DNA from: Benincasa hispida
Lineage: Eukaryota; Streptophyta; Magnoliopsida; Cucurbitales; Cucurbitaceae
Reading direction: 5' to 3'
DNA: 64,000 nucleotides
Assembly: GCF_009727055.1 (NCBI RefSeq)
Contig: NC_052350.1
Coordinates: 42,043,523-42,107,522 of the forward strand
A program made the translations under genes and the position numbers. Under the pieces are notes generated by a model, which was not told where the DNA came from, did no database searches, and saw only the letters and a program-made list of their open reading frames with translations. The stretch's first letter is position 1. Each line of letters begins with the position of its first letter. Shown here in pieces: positions 1-11,006 of this stretch.

Positions 1-178
1 TAAAAATCCGACGTCGTCGCACCGAGAAAATAATAAATGAACTATCCTTCTCTCTCTCCTCCTCTCTATAAGATATGCGCGAGCATATATACTACAAATG
101 ATGGGTGGAAGTCTATTTTTCGATAAATCAAGTCATTTTGTTCATTTGATGTTCCTGCCACTATTAGCTAACTTCTAT

Positions 179-1615
179 GATGTGGGGCGGTATTCGTGGG
201 GTTGAGCATGTTTGGCATAGTTGTATAGACAACTATGCAAAGCAACAAGACCTGAGGTTCGAGAGATAGCTGGGCCTCTCATACTTTTGCAACTATGGGC
301 TTGGGAGAGATTTCCAACAATGGCTCCACATCTACAACACGTTAATGATGTTCAGTTAGCTGGACGAGCCTACGGTTCTCAGTATGTTGTTTTAATTCAA
401 TTTAATTTTTACATCACTGATCTAGTTAATTTATATTCTAAATTATCAATTTAAAAATTTAGGTGGAGAGACAAATTTTGTGTGACTAGGACAGCCACAC
501 ATGTAGTCAGCCAGTATGGATACATGTTTGATCTGCTTCAACTTGATCAGGTACATTATACTGAACCTAATTGATTATTTTATACACATTTTTATTGTAT
601 TTGTCTTCAATGTTCTCTAATATAATATTTTGTGTTTCAGGTTATTTGGGAGTTGTACAAAATTATTATGCATACTTTGCCTAATTTTTGTACGAATGGT
701 CAAAACATATGGCGGACGATGAGTCATCTCATAAGTTTTCACATTGGCGAGTGACATCTTCCTGACAGGGTGATGAGACAATTCGGTTTTCCGCAGGATG
801 TCCCATCGCCTTGTAATACTGAACCCGTACTACATGATATTGACTTAAGGACTGGAGATTGGTAAAAAAAAGTTGCACATTTGGTAGTGCGATGGCACTA
901 TCGTGCAAGGTTTATTGCAGTGGGGGTTTCTCTTGAACAGTTTGACAGGGATGTCACTCAAGAATATATTCATTGGTCTAATAATATCACAAGGCATTGC
1001 GTCACTCATCCGGGAGCAGTTGTGGGTCATCTAGTAAATGAATGAATATTATCTAATTATTTTTAATTTAAATTTATTTTAAATATTATCTAATTTTTTT
1101 ATAATTCACAGAGATCGAACAACAGTAGACTCCGTGAAGTTGCGAATGATCCAAACTAGGTTCTTGCTATATGTAGTGACAACCAAAGCTATATGGAGGA
1201 AACACATTATATTTACGATATACCTATTATTCCTCCACCAGCTCCTAGACGTAGAGGACCTGTTCGGGAAGAGGATGAGTTTGATGAAGTTGCCCATAAT
1301 GTGGAAGAGTTGCCCCCTATGATGCAGACGCAGAGTCAAACTGATTATATTAGTCCGATGATGATGATGCCAGCATTTGGTTCAGGACATTATGACTTAG
1401 AGGCTGGTCCTTCGTCTTCATACGTGCATGGACATGTGGAGAGCATAATGAATATTTATATTATTGAAGCGCCTGCAAGTATCAGACAACTCAAGAAGAA
1501 CCAAAAAAATTCTCAAGTTCGAAAGTCGATGATGACAACCAACTTCAAAAATCGACGACGTCCGCCTTTGTGGGACACATTGATTTTTTATTTTTATATA
1601 AATGAGATATTTTAA
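179..1615 (+). pseudogene. Plant mobile domain (PMD) protein, MAIN / PP7-long-form-like, broken
   Basis: Four exon-like blocks (about 179-381, 463-550, 641-1033, 1112-1615) are bounded by GT donors and AG acceptors and read in one frame. Recognisable pieces are LILLQLWAWERFP, a W-R-D-K-F segment, DRVMRQFGFPQ and HWSNNITRH followed by a proline- and acid-rich tail. This is the layout of the plant mobile domain proteins (MAIN/MAIL and 'serine/threonine phosphatase 7 long form' homologues), a family with both host genes and Mutator-like or retroelement-carried copies. In-frame stops at 203-205, 218-220, 752-754, 863-865 and 1157-1159 show that it is dead. No phosphatase domain is visible. I see no terminal repeats, so I cannot say whether it is a degraded host gene or a captured copy. 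The N-terminal part lies upstream of the recognisable block or is lost. Confidence 0.72.
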
Positions 1616-2003
1616 TTTACACTTTTTTTTTATTTTTATGAGATATTATTTTTTTAATTTATTCTTTTTAGAGTTTAGATAAAATAATAAAATAATAAAA
1701 TAATAAAATATTTTAAGATATTGTTTTTATAAAATGAAAAATTTTTTAAAAAAAAGGAAGAAAGAAGAAGGTCGAATGTCTAAATAATTAAAAAGAAAAA
1801 AAATAATCAAAAGGTCGAGAGGCCGAATTTTGAACCCTCGACCTATTAGAAAAACAACAATATTTTTCTAAATAGTTTGAAAAGTACCATATTTTTCTAA
1901 ATAGTTTTTAAAAGTACAATATATTTTTAATTTTCCCAACCAAACAGAGTCATCTTTGATTCATAGATATTTTATTCCCAGACATCTAGAAAACCTTAAA
2001 CCA
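1616..2003. other. AT-rich spacer
   Basis: A stretch dominated by A and T with a short (AAATAAT)n run near 1680-1715. No reading frame, RNA gene or terminal repeat is recognisable. Confidence 0.5.
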
Positions 2004-2170
2004 AAAGACCCCTAAAAGAGTAATTTATCTACTTACCCTAACAACGGGAATAAGTGAGTTCCTTCTTGTGTAGTTATGTTCCCAGGTCCCCAATCAGACG
2101 AATCTCCAAAATGGTAGGCATATTAAGTCGGCGAATCTGGTCACTCTTACCCATGTAGATAAAGGACCAC
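2004..2170 (-). repeat. LTR-A fragment, left half of the CACTA target
   Basis: About 165 bp align, in the same orientation, with the middle of the LTR-A copies at 12403-12550 and 17640-17790 (landmarks: the 'gcaatttatctacttaccc' stretch, then 'cccaatcagacgaatc'). It breaks off at 2170, exactly where the CACTA begins, and LTR-A resumes at 30406. The outer (3') part of this LTR is missing left of about 2004. Confidence 0.75.
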
Positions 2171-2310
2171 CACTACAAGAAATATGGGCTTTGATATCAA
2201 TTGAAAAAACTAAAAACAGATGTACAATGTCGATTTCTTAGGAAAAAAGTAGATCCGATATTGTAGGCATACCTATAATGTTGGTTTAAAACTGACATTG
2301 TACGTGACCC
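2171..2310 (+). repeat. CACTA left terminal inverted repeat and subterminal repeats
   Basis: The TIR begins with CACTAC. Within 140 bp lie 'acaatgtcgattt' and 'cctataatgttggttt…aaactgacattgtac', the same words found inside the right end. Such subterminal motifs are the usual TNPA-binding regions of CACTA elements (family knowledge). Confidence 0.72.
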
Positions 2311-3331
2311 TCTCTTTTGAATCCTAAACAATTTTTTAATCTTTATTTTTTCCCCCTCTCCTCCATTTTTATTTCCTTTTCAATCTTCATTTTTAGTAAA
2401 AAAAAATAGGGTTACAAAATAGGAAAAATAAAGAAGGAAAAAGGGAGGGTCTATATTCATTTCATCTCTCTTGTCATCCACCTCCATTTGCACGAGTCAT
2501 GTCTCTAGTTGCGTTCTGCTAGCCGCTGATCGCCCACATTCGTCCACGCTGGTCCAACACATTGCTTGTTTGTTCATCATCGATTAGAGCCGCCAGTCAC
2601 TATCCGTTCGCATAGTCCAACGACATTGCTCGTCTTAGTTGACGCCTAACCTTTGTCGTTGTGTTGGTGGTTCATTTCTCTCCCTAATCTCAGTCTCTTT
2701 TCTCTCATTTGGATCATATCTATTTCTTTTACTTTTTCCTTTGTTCTACATTTTTGTGCTTTTTCTGCTTCCAATTTTTGTGAAATCTGCTTTGATTTAG
2801 TGGTCGTCATTTGTTGTCGAGTTGAAGCTTGATATATGATCGTCATTAACTTTTCCTTTTCTTCTACAAAGGGAGAGATGAGATCAGTCACATGGGTAAC
2901 CAATCTTCTTATTGCAATCTTCGCTAACATAAAGCTTGAATATTTCATGTCTTTTTTGTTTCTAAACAACCATTTTCTTATTCTTCTTCAAACTAATTTT
3001 GATCATCGAGAATGGCTAGGTTTGAAGTGTTTAATAAAATGTCCCTTCCAAATGTTAGCATTAACTTCTTAAAAATGATCATTAAGTGTTTGATAAAATG
3101 TTCCATTGAAGTATTTAGTGAAATCTTAGTGTTGGATAAAATACACCATAAATGCACTAACTTTATGGACATCATAGGCATCAACGCCTTTCTCTCCATG
3201 TGTAGGCTTGTGTAGAAATGAACTTCATTTCACCTTTCTTCTTTTCTTATGGTATGAAATTGACAGTTTATCTTCAAGAACTCCGCCAAATATTTCATTT
3301 TCAATCACTAAAAGGCAACATCTGCCACTCA
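2311..3331. other. CACTA internal sequence, no identified gene
   Basis: Holds low-complexity T/C-rich sequence, a C-rich patch at 2470-2640 and scattered short frames on both strands (the longest, about 107 codons, on the minus strand at 2646-2969, is K/E-rich and unrecognised). I see no conserved domain. Confidence 0.4.
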
Positions 3332-3336
3332 ATACT

Positions 3337-5337
3337 ATTGGGGTTGATGCCCTAAATCTCGTAGGATCTTGTAGTTTGTAAACACTTATATGAACAAACA
3401 TCTTTGTGAGTTTACAATATATGATATTTTATTCACTTCAGTCTATGAACTATTTGATATTTTAGTTGCATTAACCACAAACCAATAAACTAATATCCAT
3501 GGTTAGCATTGTAACTTAAGCATGTATGTAGAGACATACAAGTGGATCGTACTTTAAGTGATAACCTAAATGGTCTGTAGTATATAGATAAGGAGGGATA
3601 CCTTATCCTGGTGACACTACGAGTATGGCCCGCTTTGTAGGTGTTACAAATGTTGTAAAGTACTACAAATGATCTAATCTTGATCATTCGTGTATTAGAC
3701 ATGCGAGCGGGAATATACTATACAAATGAGTTTGTATAAGACCGGACCACGAAATGTATAGTCTCATTATATAACGATGTTCATAATCGAGACTTTCGTT
3801 TCACTAGGATGACCATAGGTAACATGACCTTAATCCTGAGCGAGTTGTGAACTTCTATCTATGAGGGCGATCCTTTGATTTGCATGGGTAAGAGTGGTCA
3901 GATCGCCGACTCAACAAGCTTACTATTTTGAGGATTCGTCTGATTGGGGAGCTGGGAACTCAGCTACACAAGATGGAATTCATTCATTCCCCGAAGTAGG
4001 GGTAAATAGATAAATTGCTCCCATAAGGGCTGATTTCTAGGCTTGAACAATGTGGCGCCACACCCTCTCTTGGCCTGAGAGGGGTTTAGTCATAGTGAGA
4101 CTATGATTTATTGTTCATTAGAGAAATCAGTGATACGTAAGGAGTTAGATGTAACTACAGGGGTAAAACGGTAATTTGTGAAGGTTCATCGTACTGTTGA
4201 TTGGTTATATCTAGTAGACATAAAAATATATATGTAGTGCGAAGAGTGCAGTTGTCGGTCTTTAGTGGAGTGCCTGATAGTTAACGGATGGTGGATAATG
4301 TGATTAAAGAGTTTAGTCAGTTATTCACGTACTGTTGGAGCTTCAAGCTACATGTCCATAAAGTCCCCTTGGTAGCTCAATGGATTCAAGTTGAGAATCA
4401 GTTTTTTGGTTAGTTTGAAATGTTCAAATTAACAAGAGTGAATTTGATTATATATGATATATTTAAATTAATTCAATTATATATGATATAATTGATATAA
4501 TGTATTTGATACATTATTGTTTGATTGGAGGAACTAGTAGTTGAATATGATTCAAATATAACTTCTATGAATAAGTTTCATAGTTATTAAATTTAATATA
4601 AATATGATTTATATTAAATGCCATAAAAAGAAAAAAAAGAACTATGGTTTATGTATTGTATATGATGCATATTAAAACTATAGGTTATAAATATAATATG
4701 ATAAGTTAGTTATTGTATTTATTTATAATTTATTAATTATATGATAATTAAATTTCTTTTTCTCCAATAACTACCTTTAGTTGGTGGTTATACGGTTTTA
4801 TGGAAAATGAGTGGAATAAAGATGAAAAATTATTTTTCTAATCATTCTACAAAACGACTGACACTACTAACGATCAAGTGACTATACGATATCATTGAGT
4901 TTACTATAAGACAGTGCTCTTATCTAAACGACCGAGTATCGAGTCTATGCGATAGACTTTCATTTTCTAAATGATAGTTCAATCGTTTACTCGATCGTCT
5001 CCTCCTCCATTCCAAATCTTCCCTCAATCCAAAATAAGCCATAGCACACCACTGCTGAATTCTCACACCAAGAATACCAAGGTAATCTAGTGGTTGTGTC
5101 CAGTTGTTCGAGGATCGAGTTTATATTTGTTGGTGTTCGAGGGAGATCAAGTTCTTGCTCGTTGCGTTCGTGATTGGTCGAGGGATATTCTTGAAGAAAG
5201 TGTTCTTTAAAGGTATTGTCTCTCTAACCTTTGTATTTATTTCACGAAGCATGCTGTAATTTATGATTTAATGCATAATCATGGAGTTTGGATGATCCAC
5301 TTCTGCTCATAGGTCCTCTATAATTAGAGTTCCTTCA
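3337..5337 (+). mobile_element. Solo LTR-A (Copia-type) with perfect TSD
   Basis: The 2001-bp block begins TATTGGGGTTGATGCCC (consensus TGTTGGGG…; second base mutated) and ends …AGAGTTCCTTCA. Identical 5-bp flanks AATAC lie at 3332-3336 and 5338-5342. It aligns along its length, reversed, with the copies at 11007-13039 and 16034-18329. No internal domain follows, so it is a solo LTR, the usual product of LTR-LTR recombination. It is nested inside the CACTA. Confidence 0.85.
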
Positions 5338-5342
5338 AATAC

Positions 5343-6880
5343 AAGGGACTTGAAAAGTTTATCCTGGTTTCTCTCGCTTTTTTGATCCCCACAATGAATA
5401 GTGTTTCAATTTTGATATCGTGTTTAGCTACAAAGACACTGCTGTTTTTACTAGCAAATTGAGTGTTTACTGAAAGAAGGTTGTTTTTCATTGTTTGTTT
5501 GGAAAAAGATGGTTTAAGTTCTTTTTTAGCTGAATATTCTCCATGGAGCAACAGGATGAAGGGAAATGGAAATTTGGAAGATTCTGTATATATATATATA
5601 TATATATAATTTAATAGTTAGTGATAGAGTCTTGAACGCTTGAAATTTGCTTCTGTAAGGATTATTGGTTACAAGATTTCATGAATGGCTATTATTTGTC
5701 TTCTTGTCAATCTTTATGTACTATTTTTGCAAAAAAATATTGCAATGGAAGTTCTCATGTTCTTATAAGGAGGTTGACTGAGTGAAATGCGTTATTTTGC
5801 ATATAATGATGTAAACTCGCATCCCTACGAGTTGGAAATACTATCATTGCCAGAATTTTTTTTCTCTCTCGCTCAAATGGGCTTAGCACACATATATTGA
5901 TGAGTCCTTCCATGCAATCCCCATTTCTTTGATTGTTACAGACATTGTTTTTTTATTTTGTTTGAAGTAGATTTCTACACATAAGAAAGATTATTTGGTT
6001 GCACTGTACCTCTACACGATTCAATAAGTCTTCTACGTCTTGCCTTTGCCAATAGTCATATTTGCAAGGTATCAAAACATATGCTTGGGTGCTGGTTTAA
6101 GGGTTTGATTTCAGAAAAGCATGATATCTAAAATAAAGGTAAGAAAGGTTTAAGAACACTATCGATTCGGTATTGATGAAAAAACTGCACCACTTATATC
6201 TTCTGAGGGAATCTACTGATTCTCTCTTTTGGATTAATATTTTATTTTAGTATTAGCATACTTGTTGGTTTATAATTGCAAGGTTAATGAAATTATTTTT
6301 TTGTTATTGTGGGTCAGCTATGAACAAAATGTTGCAGGTTAGACATCTTGTCTTATAAGCACATTGTATTTGCTTTTCCCGATGGTTGGTAGGGTAACAA
6401 AAAAAATCTCTCATATATTCACTAATTACTTAACTGTTGGCGGATCGTTATAGTCCCTCATGTGATATTTCAACGGATTCATGGACCCAATTCAATTAAG
6501 TGGGATCTTTCATTTCCACTAATTCGAAACTTAATTTGAAAGCAACCCAAGACTCAACCGTCTTCCAAAAAAGAATGCCACTCGGCCAAGCTGTAGAAGG
6601 GATTGCGAGACAATCCGAGGCACATTGTTCGAAGAACCCTAGATGCTGCTGGAGTAAAGGATCATCAACAAGGGCGTTTTTTATTGGATCGCTGATGTGG
6701 TATGAAAATCAACATCATGACCATCTGATTTCAAATATAAGCCATTTATTATTATCTAGTTACACTAGTGGCGGTAAAACATATTTTAGTGATTAATATT
6801 TTAATTAAACCCATTCTACTTTTGGCGTCGACTTGAATAAGGGAAGGATTGGTTCATATCCAATTTTGTCGTATGTATAG
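5343..6880. other. CACTA internal sequence, unidentified
   Basis: About 1.5 kb of unique-looking sequence with a (TA)n run near 5585-5608. A 98-codon frame at 6500-6796 and a 75-codon minus frame at 5324-5551 are open but not recognised. It lies directly upstream of the RRP6-like exon and could hold introns or unrecognised exons of the same captured gene. Confidence 0.35.
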
Positions 6881-7122
6881 CGTATGCAATATGCTAGGAC
6901 TGATGCCAACTACCTCCTATATATTGTAAATTGTTTACTTTCTGATGGTGAACCAGAAGATTGGATATTTGGGATGGACTCCTTAAATCATTGTACTTTA
7001 GTAGGTTCTAATGGTAGTTACCCCTTTCTATATTATCATGCAGTATTGGTTATGTATAATCTAAAAATGATGACAGTATCTAAACATAATGATATAGAAA
7101 GAATGAAAAGCAAGTATCTAAA
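6881..7122 (+). pseudogene. RRP6-like 3'-5' exonuclease gene fragment (captured), part 1
   Basis: After a plausible acceptor (…gtatgtatag at about 6880) the frame reads RMQYARTDANYLLYIVNCL. This is the Exo III motif (Y-x3-D) of DEDDy exonucleases, in the form typical of plant RRP6-like proteins, the exosome-associated 3'-5' exonucleases. No other part of the catalytic domain (Exo I, Exo II) is recognised upstream, so it cannot be functional. It lies inside the CACTA and is cut at 7122 by a solo LTR-B insertion. Removing that insertion and one copy of the 5-bp TSD lets a frame run on into part 2. I infer a gene fragment captured by the CACTA; a pre-existing host pseudogene is less likely because the site lies between the CACTA ends. 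Confidence 0.5.
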
Positions 7123-8969
7123 TGATGGATTTGACATTTAACAAACGAAAGCAATGAAGGATCTAATCACTCTAACTACATCAAATTTAGCCAATTAGCA
7201 TGCATGTTCATTGTTTTAAAAGAAAAAATAGGGTTTCAAAATCATGCCTTTGATGTTTTCACCGAATTTTCTAGATTATTTTTTGAATTCTTCTTCAATC
7301 TCAACAGTAGATCACCACTAAAATTTTCTTTATTAAACTCAGACCTTAGATTGGAGTGAGGTCTCCAAATTGAGCGAGAAAAGGATGATTTTTTTTGAGT
7401 TGAAGATGTGAAAACCAAAGAGAACACAAGCTGGAAAAATCTATCAAAACTGTGGAATTGCATGCACCAAAAAAATTCATGAAATAAGGTTAATTTAAAG
7501 AACTTATTCATGCACTTCAGAATTCACCACAATTTGACACACATTTTCCACTTAAAGTAAGTGGATTAGGTAAGTGAGAAAATATCACTTTCAATTCATT
7601 TCTCAATTTTCCAATTTTTAATAATAGAAACCAAATTAAACTAATTTCAAATTTAAATTTAAAATTACGAAATTGAAAAAAAAAACTATTGTAATTAATT
7701 AAACAAATAAATTTAATTAATTAATTTTAACAATAAATTCAATATCAACTATTAAATTAATAAAACACCTAATTTAAATATGAATCCTTATTCATGTAAT
7801 TAATATTTAAATCAAATTTAAATACCTTCAACTCTAAAAAGCGTTTAATTTGTTCAATCTAAACAATAATTATATCAAATATAATTATACAAACCCTAAT
7901 CTAAATTTGAAAGTTTCAAATTTGCTCAACACGCTATTTTAAGGTTTAATCATTTTTACAAGCTAGTAGAGGGACCTAATGAACCTACATATCACGAGCT
8001 CCAACAATTTGAGATTAATTGGCTAAACTCTTTAAACCGAATTAATCACTATTTGTTAACTACCGAGATATATACTATAGCTTAGTAGTTGCTCTCTCCT
8101 CAGTATAGATATATTTTTGTCCACTTGATTTAACAATAATTAGTAAGTCGATCCTTTACAGGTCTTTCGTATTTACAACTAGGTCAAAATTATCGTTGTA
8201 CTCCTATAGTACATCTTGCTCTTTAAGTCTCCACTGATCCTCTATTGAATAATTGGTTTATGTTCCAACCAATAAACCGAGTCCTCTTTGCCACGAGAGG
8301 GCAAGGCTCCTTTTTTTAAGACTAGGAGTTAGTACTTAAGAGAACAACATATCCGCTAACTCTAAGATGGGTAGGAGTGAATTTCGTCTTGCAAAACTAT
8401 GTCCCCAACTATCTTTCCGGTCTTACCCCTAAAATTGGAGACTTATTGAGTGGTAATATTAAACCACTCCCACCTATGCAAATTAAAGGATAATCCTAAA
8501 TAAACAGGAGTTCATAGTTAGCTCAAGATTAAGATCGAGTTACCTTAAGTCGTCGATAGTCCGTCTTAACAGTAAACGGTTGTTATAAAGAAAAGTGACT
8601 ATTTCGTGGTCCGGACTTATGCAAATGTCTTTTGCATAGGATGCCCCCACTCACATGTCTTTACATGAACAATTTTGGGATCACATCGTTTGTATTAATA
8701 TACAAAGAGGGCCGCATCCATAGTGTCCCCAGGACAAGATACCCAACCCTATCCATATACCTATAGACCTTTTTAGCTGTATACTAAAACCCGATCCTCT
8801 TTTATGTCTCTATATAAAGTTTAAGTATTCATATTATATCCATGGTTTAGTTTATTGGATTTGTAAAAAAATGCTATTCAATGATACTTTCATTGAAACA
8901 AAATTTCAATAATCACTTTATTGTAAATAGAATATGTTTAAAAGTGCGAGTTTTAGTACAATCCCAACA
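7123..8969 (-). mobile_element. Solo LTR-B (Copia-type) with perfect TSD
   Basis: The 1847-bp LTR lies on the minus strand (TGTTGGGATTG… to …CAAATCCATCA) with identical 5-bp flanks CTAAA at 7118-7122 and 8970-8974. Its 3' part matches the truncated LTRs at 28237-28665 and 50488-50787. Its 5' part resembles LTR-A (shared blocks around 8030-8960), so LTR-A and LTR-B are related families. It interrupts the RRP6-like fragment. Confidence 0.85.
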
Positions 8970-8974
8970 CTAAA

Positions 8975-9040
8975 ATAGCTCTTAAAGAGTTTTTTGTGCA
9001 GAAGTTTTCCTGCAAGTCTTCAATTGAACCTAATAAATCA
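8975..9040 (+). pseudogene. RRP6-like gene fragment, part 2
   Basis: The frame reads IALKEFFVQKFSCKSSIEPN and then stops. From memory, VQKFSCKS resembles a segment downstream of the exonuclease domain in plant RRP6-like 3 proteins. The frame is continuous with codons just left of the solo LTR-B (…RKNEKQVSK) once that LTR is removed. A weaker trace (HRYAAENFSKYK, about 9436-9475) may be another exon. The identification is tentative. Confidence 0.38.
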
Positions 9041-9897
9041 TAGATGTGTTAGGTTACTAAAATGTGAGAACAAGAGGCCTTTGAATTACTACTTTATGTA
9101 TCTATGAATATGTACAATTAACTTGATTTTCTTCATGATATAGTGTAAAACCTATGATAAATATCAAATTTATAACCTTGGTTGATTGCAATAGTTGGAT
9201 GTTTTAAATTTTTATGTACTCATTTTATCTATATAAACTACTTATGAGATTATATCAGAACTACTAGCTATTCTCTGTTACATATTTTTGTGTTTGGATT
9301 TTTTTATGAAGGGTTGGATATTCGTTTTTTGGGAATTTTGATAGTTTTATTGAGAAGAAGTGGCTGTGGAATATTATTGAGAGTGTGTTTGATGTTTCTT
9401 TGAACAGGTTCAGGGTAAATATTTGGTTTTGTTGTGGTAGCATCGTTATGCTGCTGAAAATTTTTCAAAATATAAGAGTTGGTAAATTTAGTTTCAAGTT
9501 TTGGTAACGGTCCCTAGTTTAGCATTGAAATTTGGGGTTGTTACATTTTTCATTTCTCTGAAAGATTATTATTATTATCAATGTCATGATATTGGTTATT
9601 ATAGATTTGGTGCTTGGAGTAACATTTCTTTTGAACATCGTACTCTGCTTATAATCATTAAAATTGACAAAGTGAGAGATATTGAACCATTTTCCTACAT
9701 TTGATAACATTTGAAAATTTCTAATTTGAACTTGTCATTGCTACATCATTTTTCTTCTTTTCATTGCAGTCGCATACTAGTGCCTTGGACCCAAGCCCAT
9801 TTTTGTAGATTCAATATAGTTAAGAAACCATTTGAACATTCTTCAACAAGCACCCAAGCTTGTTTTGGTGTGTTTTAAGCTTTATGGCTATGTTTAA
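9041..9897. other. CACTA internal sequence
   Basis: No confident coding exon beyond the possible RRP6-like trace near 9440. Two overlapping opposite-strand frames at 9501-9710 are not recognised. Confidence 0.35.
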
Positions 9898-10690
9898 ACC
9901 CTTTCGACTTCGATTTAGGTGCTATGATCTAGTTTAAAACTCACGGGTTTTTATGTATTTGTAGTTTAGACTCGTTACGAAGTCTTCAGATTGGGGTTCA
10001 AGGTCGTTGTAGGTAAGATTATTCATTTTGACACTATTTGATTTCAAATAAGGTTTTGAACTAAGTTACAACCTTAGAACTTGAATGTTATTATTTTAGG
10101 AGTTTCTTGATGGTTTGAGAAACACTTTTAAAACACTTCGGTTAGTAGAATTCTACCTATTGCGGTCTATTTTCTTGCGTGCTAACATGATCTGATCCTT
10201 GATTTACTTATTTGTTCAAATTTTTGTTTTTTACTTATTTGTCCAGATTGTTGGTTTATCTACTTCGTAGGTGGGAGAATAGTCTCTAATTCCAAAAATT
10301 GACATCGAGAAACTTGGGAAGATATCGTTGAACACTCTTCATTTATCTTCAGCTTATTTTTAGTCATTTAACCATTGTGTAATTCATTTATCTTGAATTC
10401 TATTCTTGTTTGCAACTTAGCATGTATACTCTACTTGTTCAATGTAGAATATCTATATATACTTTATGGTTGATAAGTAGTAATTTGCTGTCTAAACCAT
10501 ATAAATAGAGATGTCCATGGGGCGGGGTAGGGTCGTGGATGACTTCCTCTTCCCCCATCTCCGCTACCCATTTCATTCCCCATCCTCACAAATTCCCCGT
10601 CGGGTTCCCTGTGGGGAATTTTTCCCTGTTTGGATTTTTTATAAAAAAAATAATTAACATGAATCACTATATCAAAATTATTTTCATTCA
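9898..10690 (+). repeat. Block X, left copy (duplicated at 28666-29446)
   Basis: Starts 'accctttcgacttcgattt' and runs nearly colinear with 28666-29446, including the first 185 bp of a hAT MITE. It stops abruptly at about 10690, where Copia RT sequence begins. The two copies flank the 18-kb Copia composite. Confidence 0.75.
10506..10690 (+). mobile_element. hAT MITE, truncated copy
   Basis: Begins TAGAGATGTCCATGGGGCGG after CATATAAA and matches the complete element at 29270-29866. Its right half and right TSD are missing, cut at the Copia junction. Confidence 0.65.
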
Positions 10691-11006
10691 CTCAACTTCT
10701 TGAGGTGTCTTAGGACATTGTTCCTTTGACAAATGAATTCTATGTCTAAAAGGTAATAAACCTCTTTTGGAATCTTGCATATTATATCTAGACAACATTA
10801 TATCAATAAGATGCTGGAGATAGTGCTAGTGTTTTTTTCTTGCAATTTTGAACTATTTGGATTCCAAGAACATACTGTGCATCTCTTAAATCTTTCATTT
10901 GAAATTGCGATGTTAGCCATCTCTTTACGTAAACAAAGAATCCTACTTCATTCCTAATGAGAAGGATATCATCAACTTAAAGTACTAGAAAAGGTACAAT
11001 CTTTTT
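10691..11006 (-). pseudogene. Copia-B reverse transcriptase, 3' fragment
   Basis: The minus strand encodes the Copia RT segment just after the 'YKKIIN' region: a degenerate LVLYVDDI motif with a stop in place of the tyrosine, then FQMKDL and GLLPFRHRIHLSKEQCPKTP. It continues the element at 13040-16028 once the solo LTR-A between them is removed. The downstream RNase H part and 3' LTR are absent; the element ends at about 10690 against block X. Confidence 0.75.

Noticed and set aside
2646..2969. A 107-codon K/E-rich minus-strand frame as a TNPA-like protein
   Set aside because: Only charge composition supports it; no splice structure or family motif was seen.
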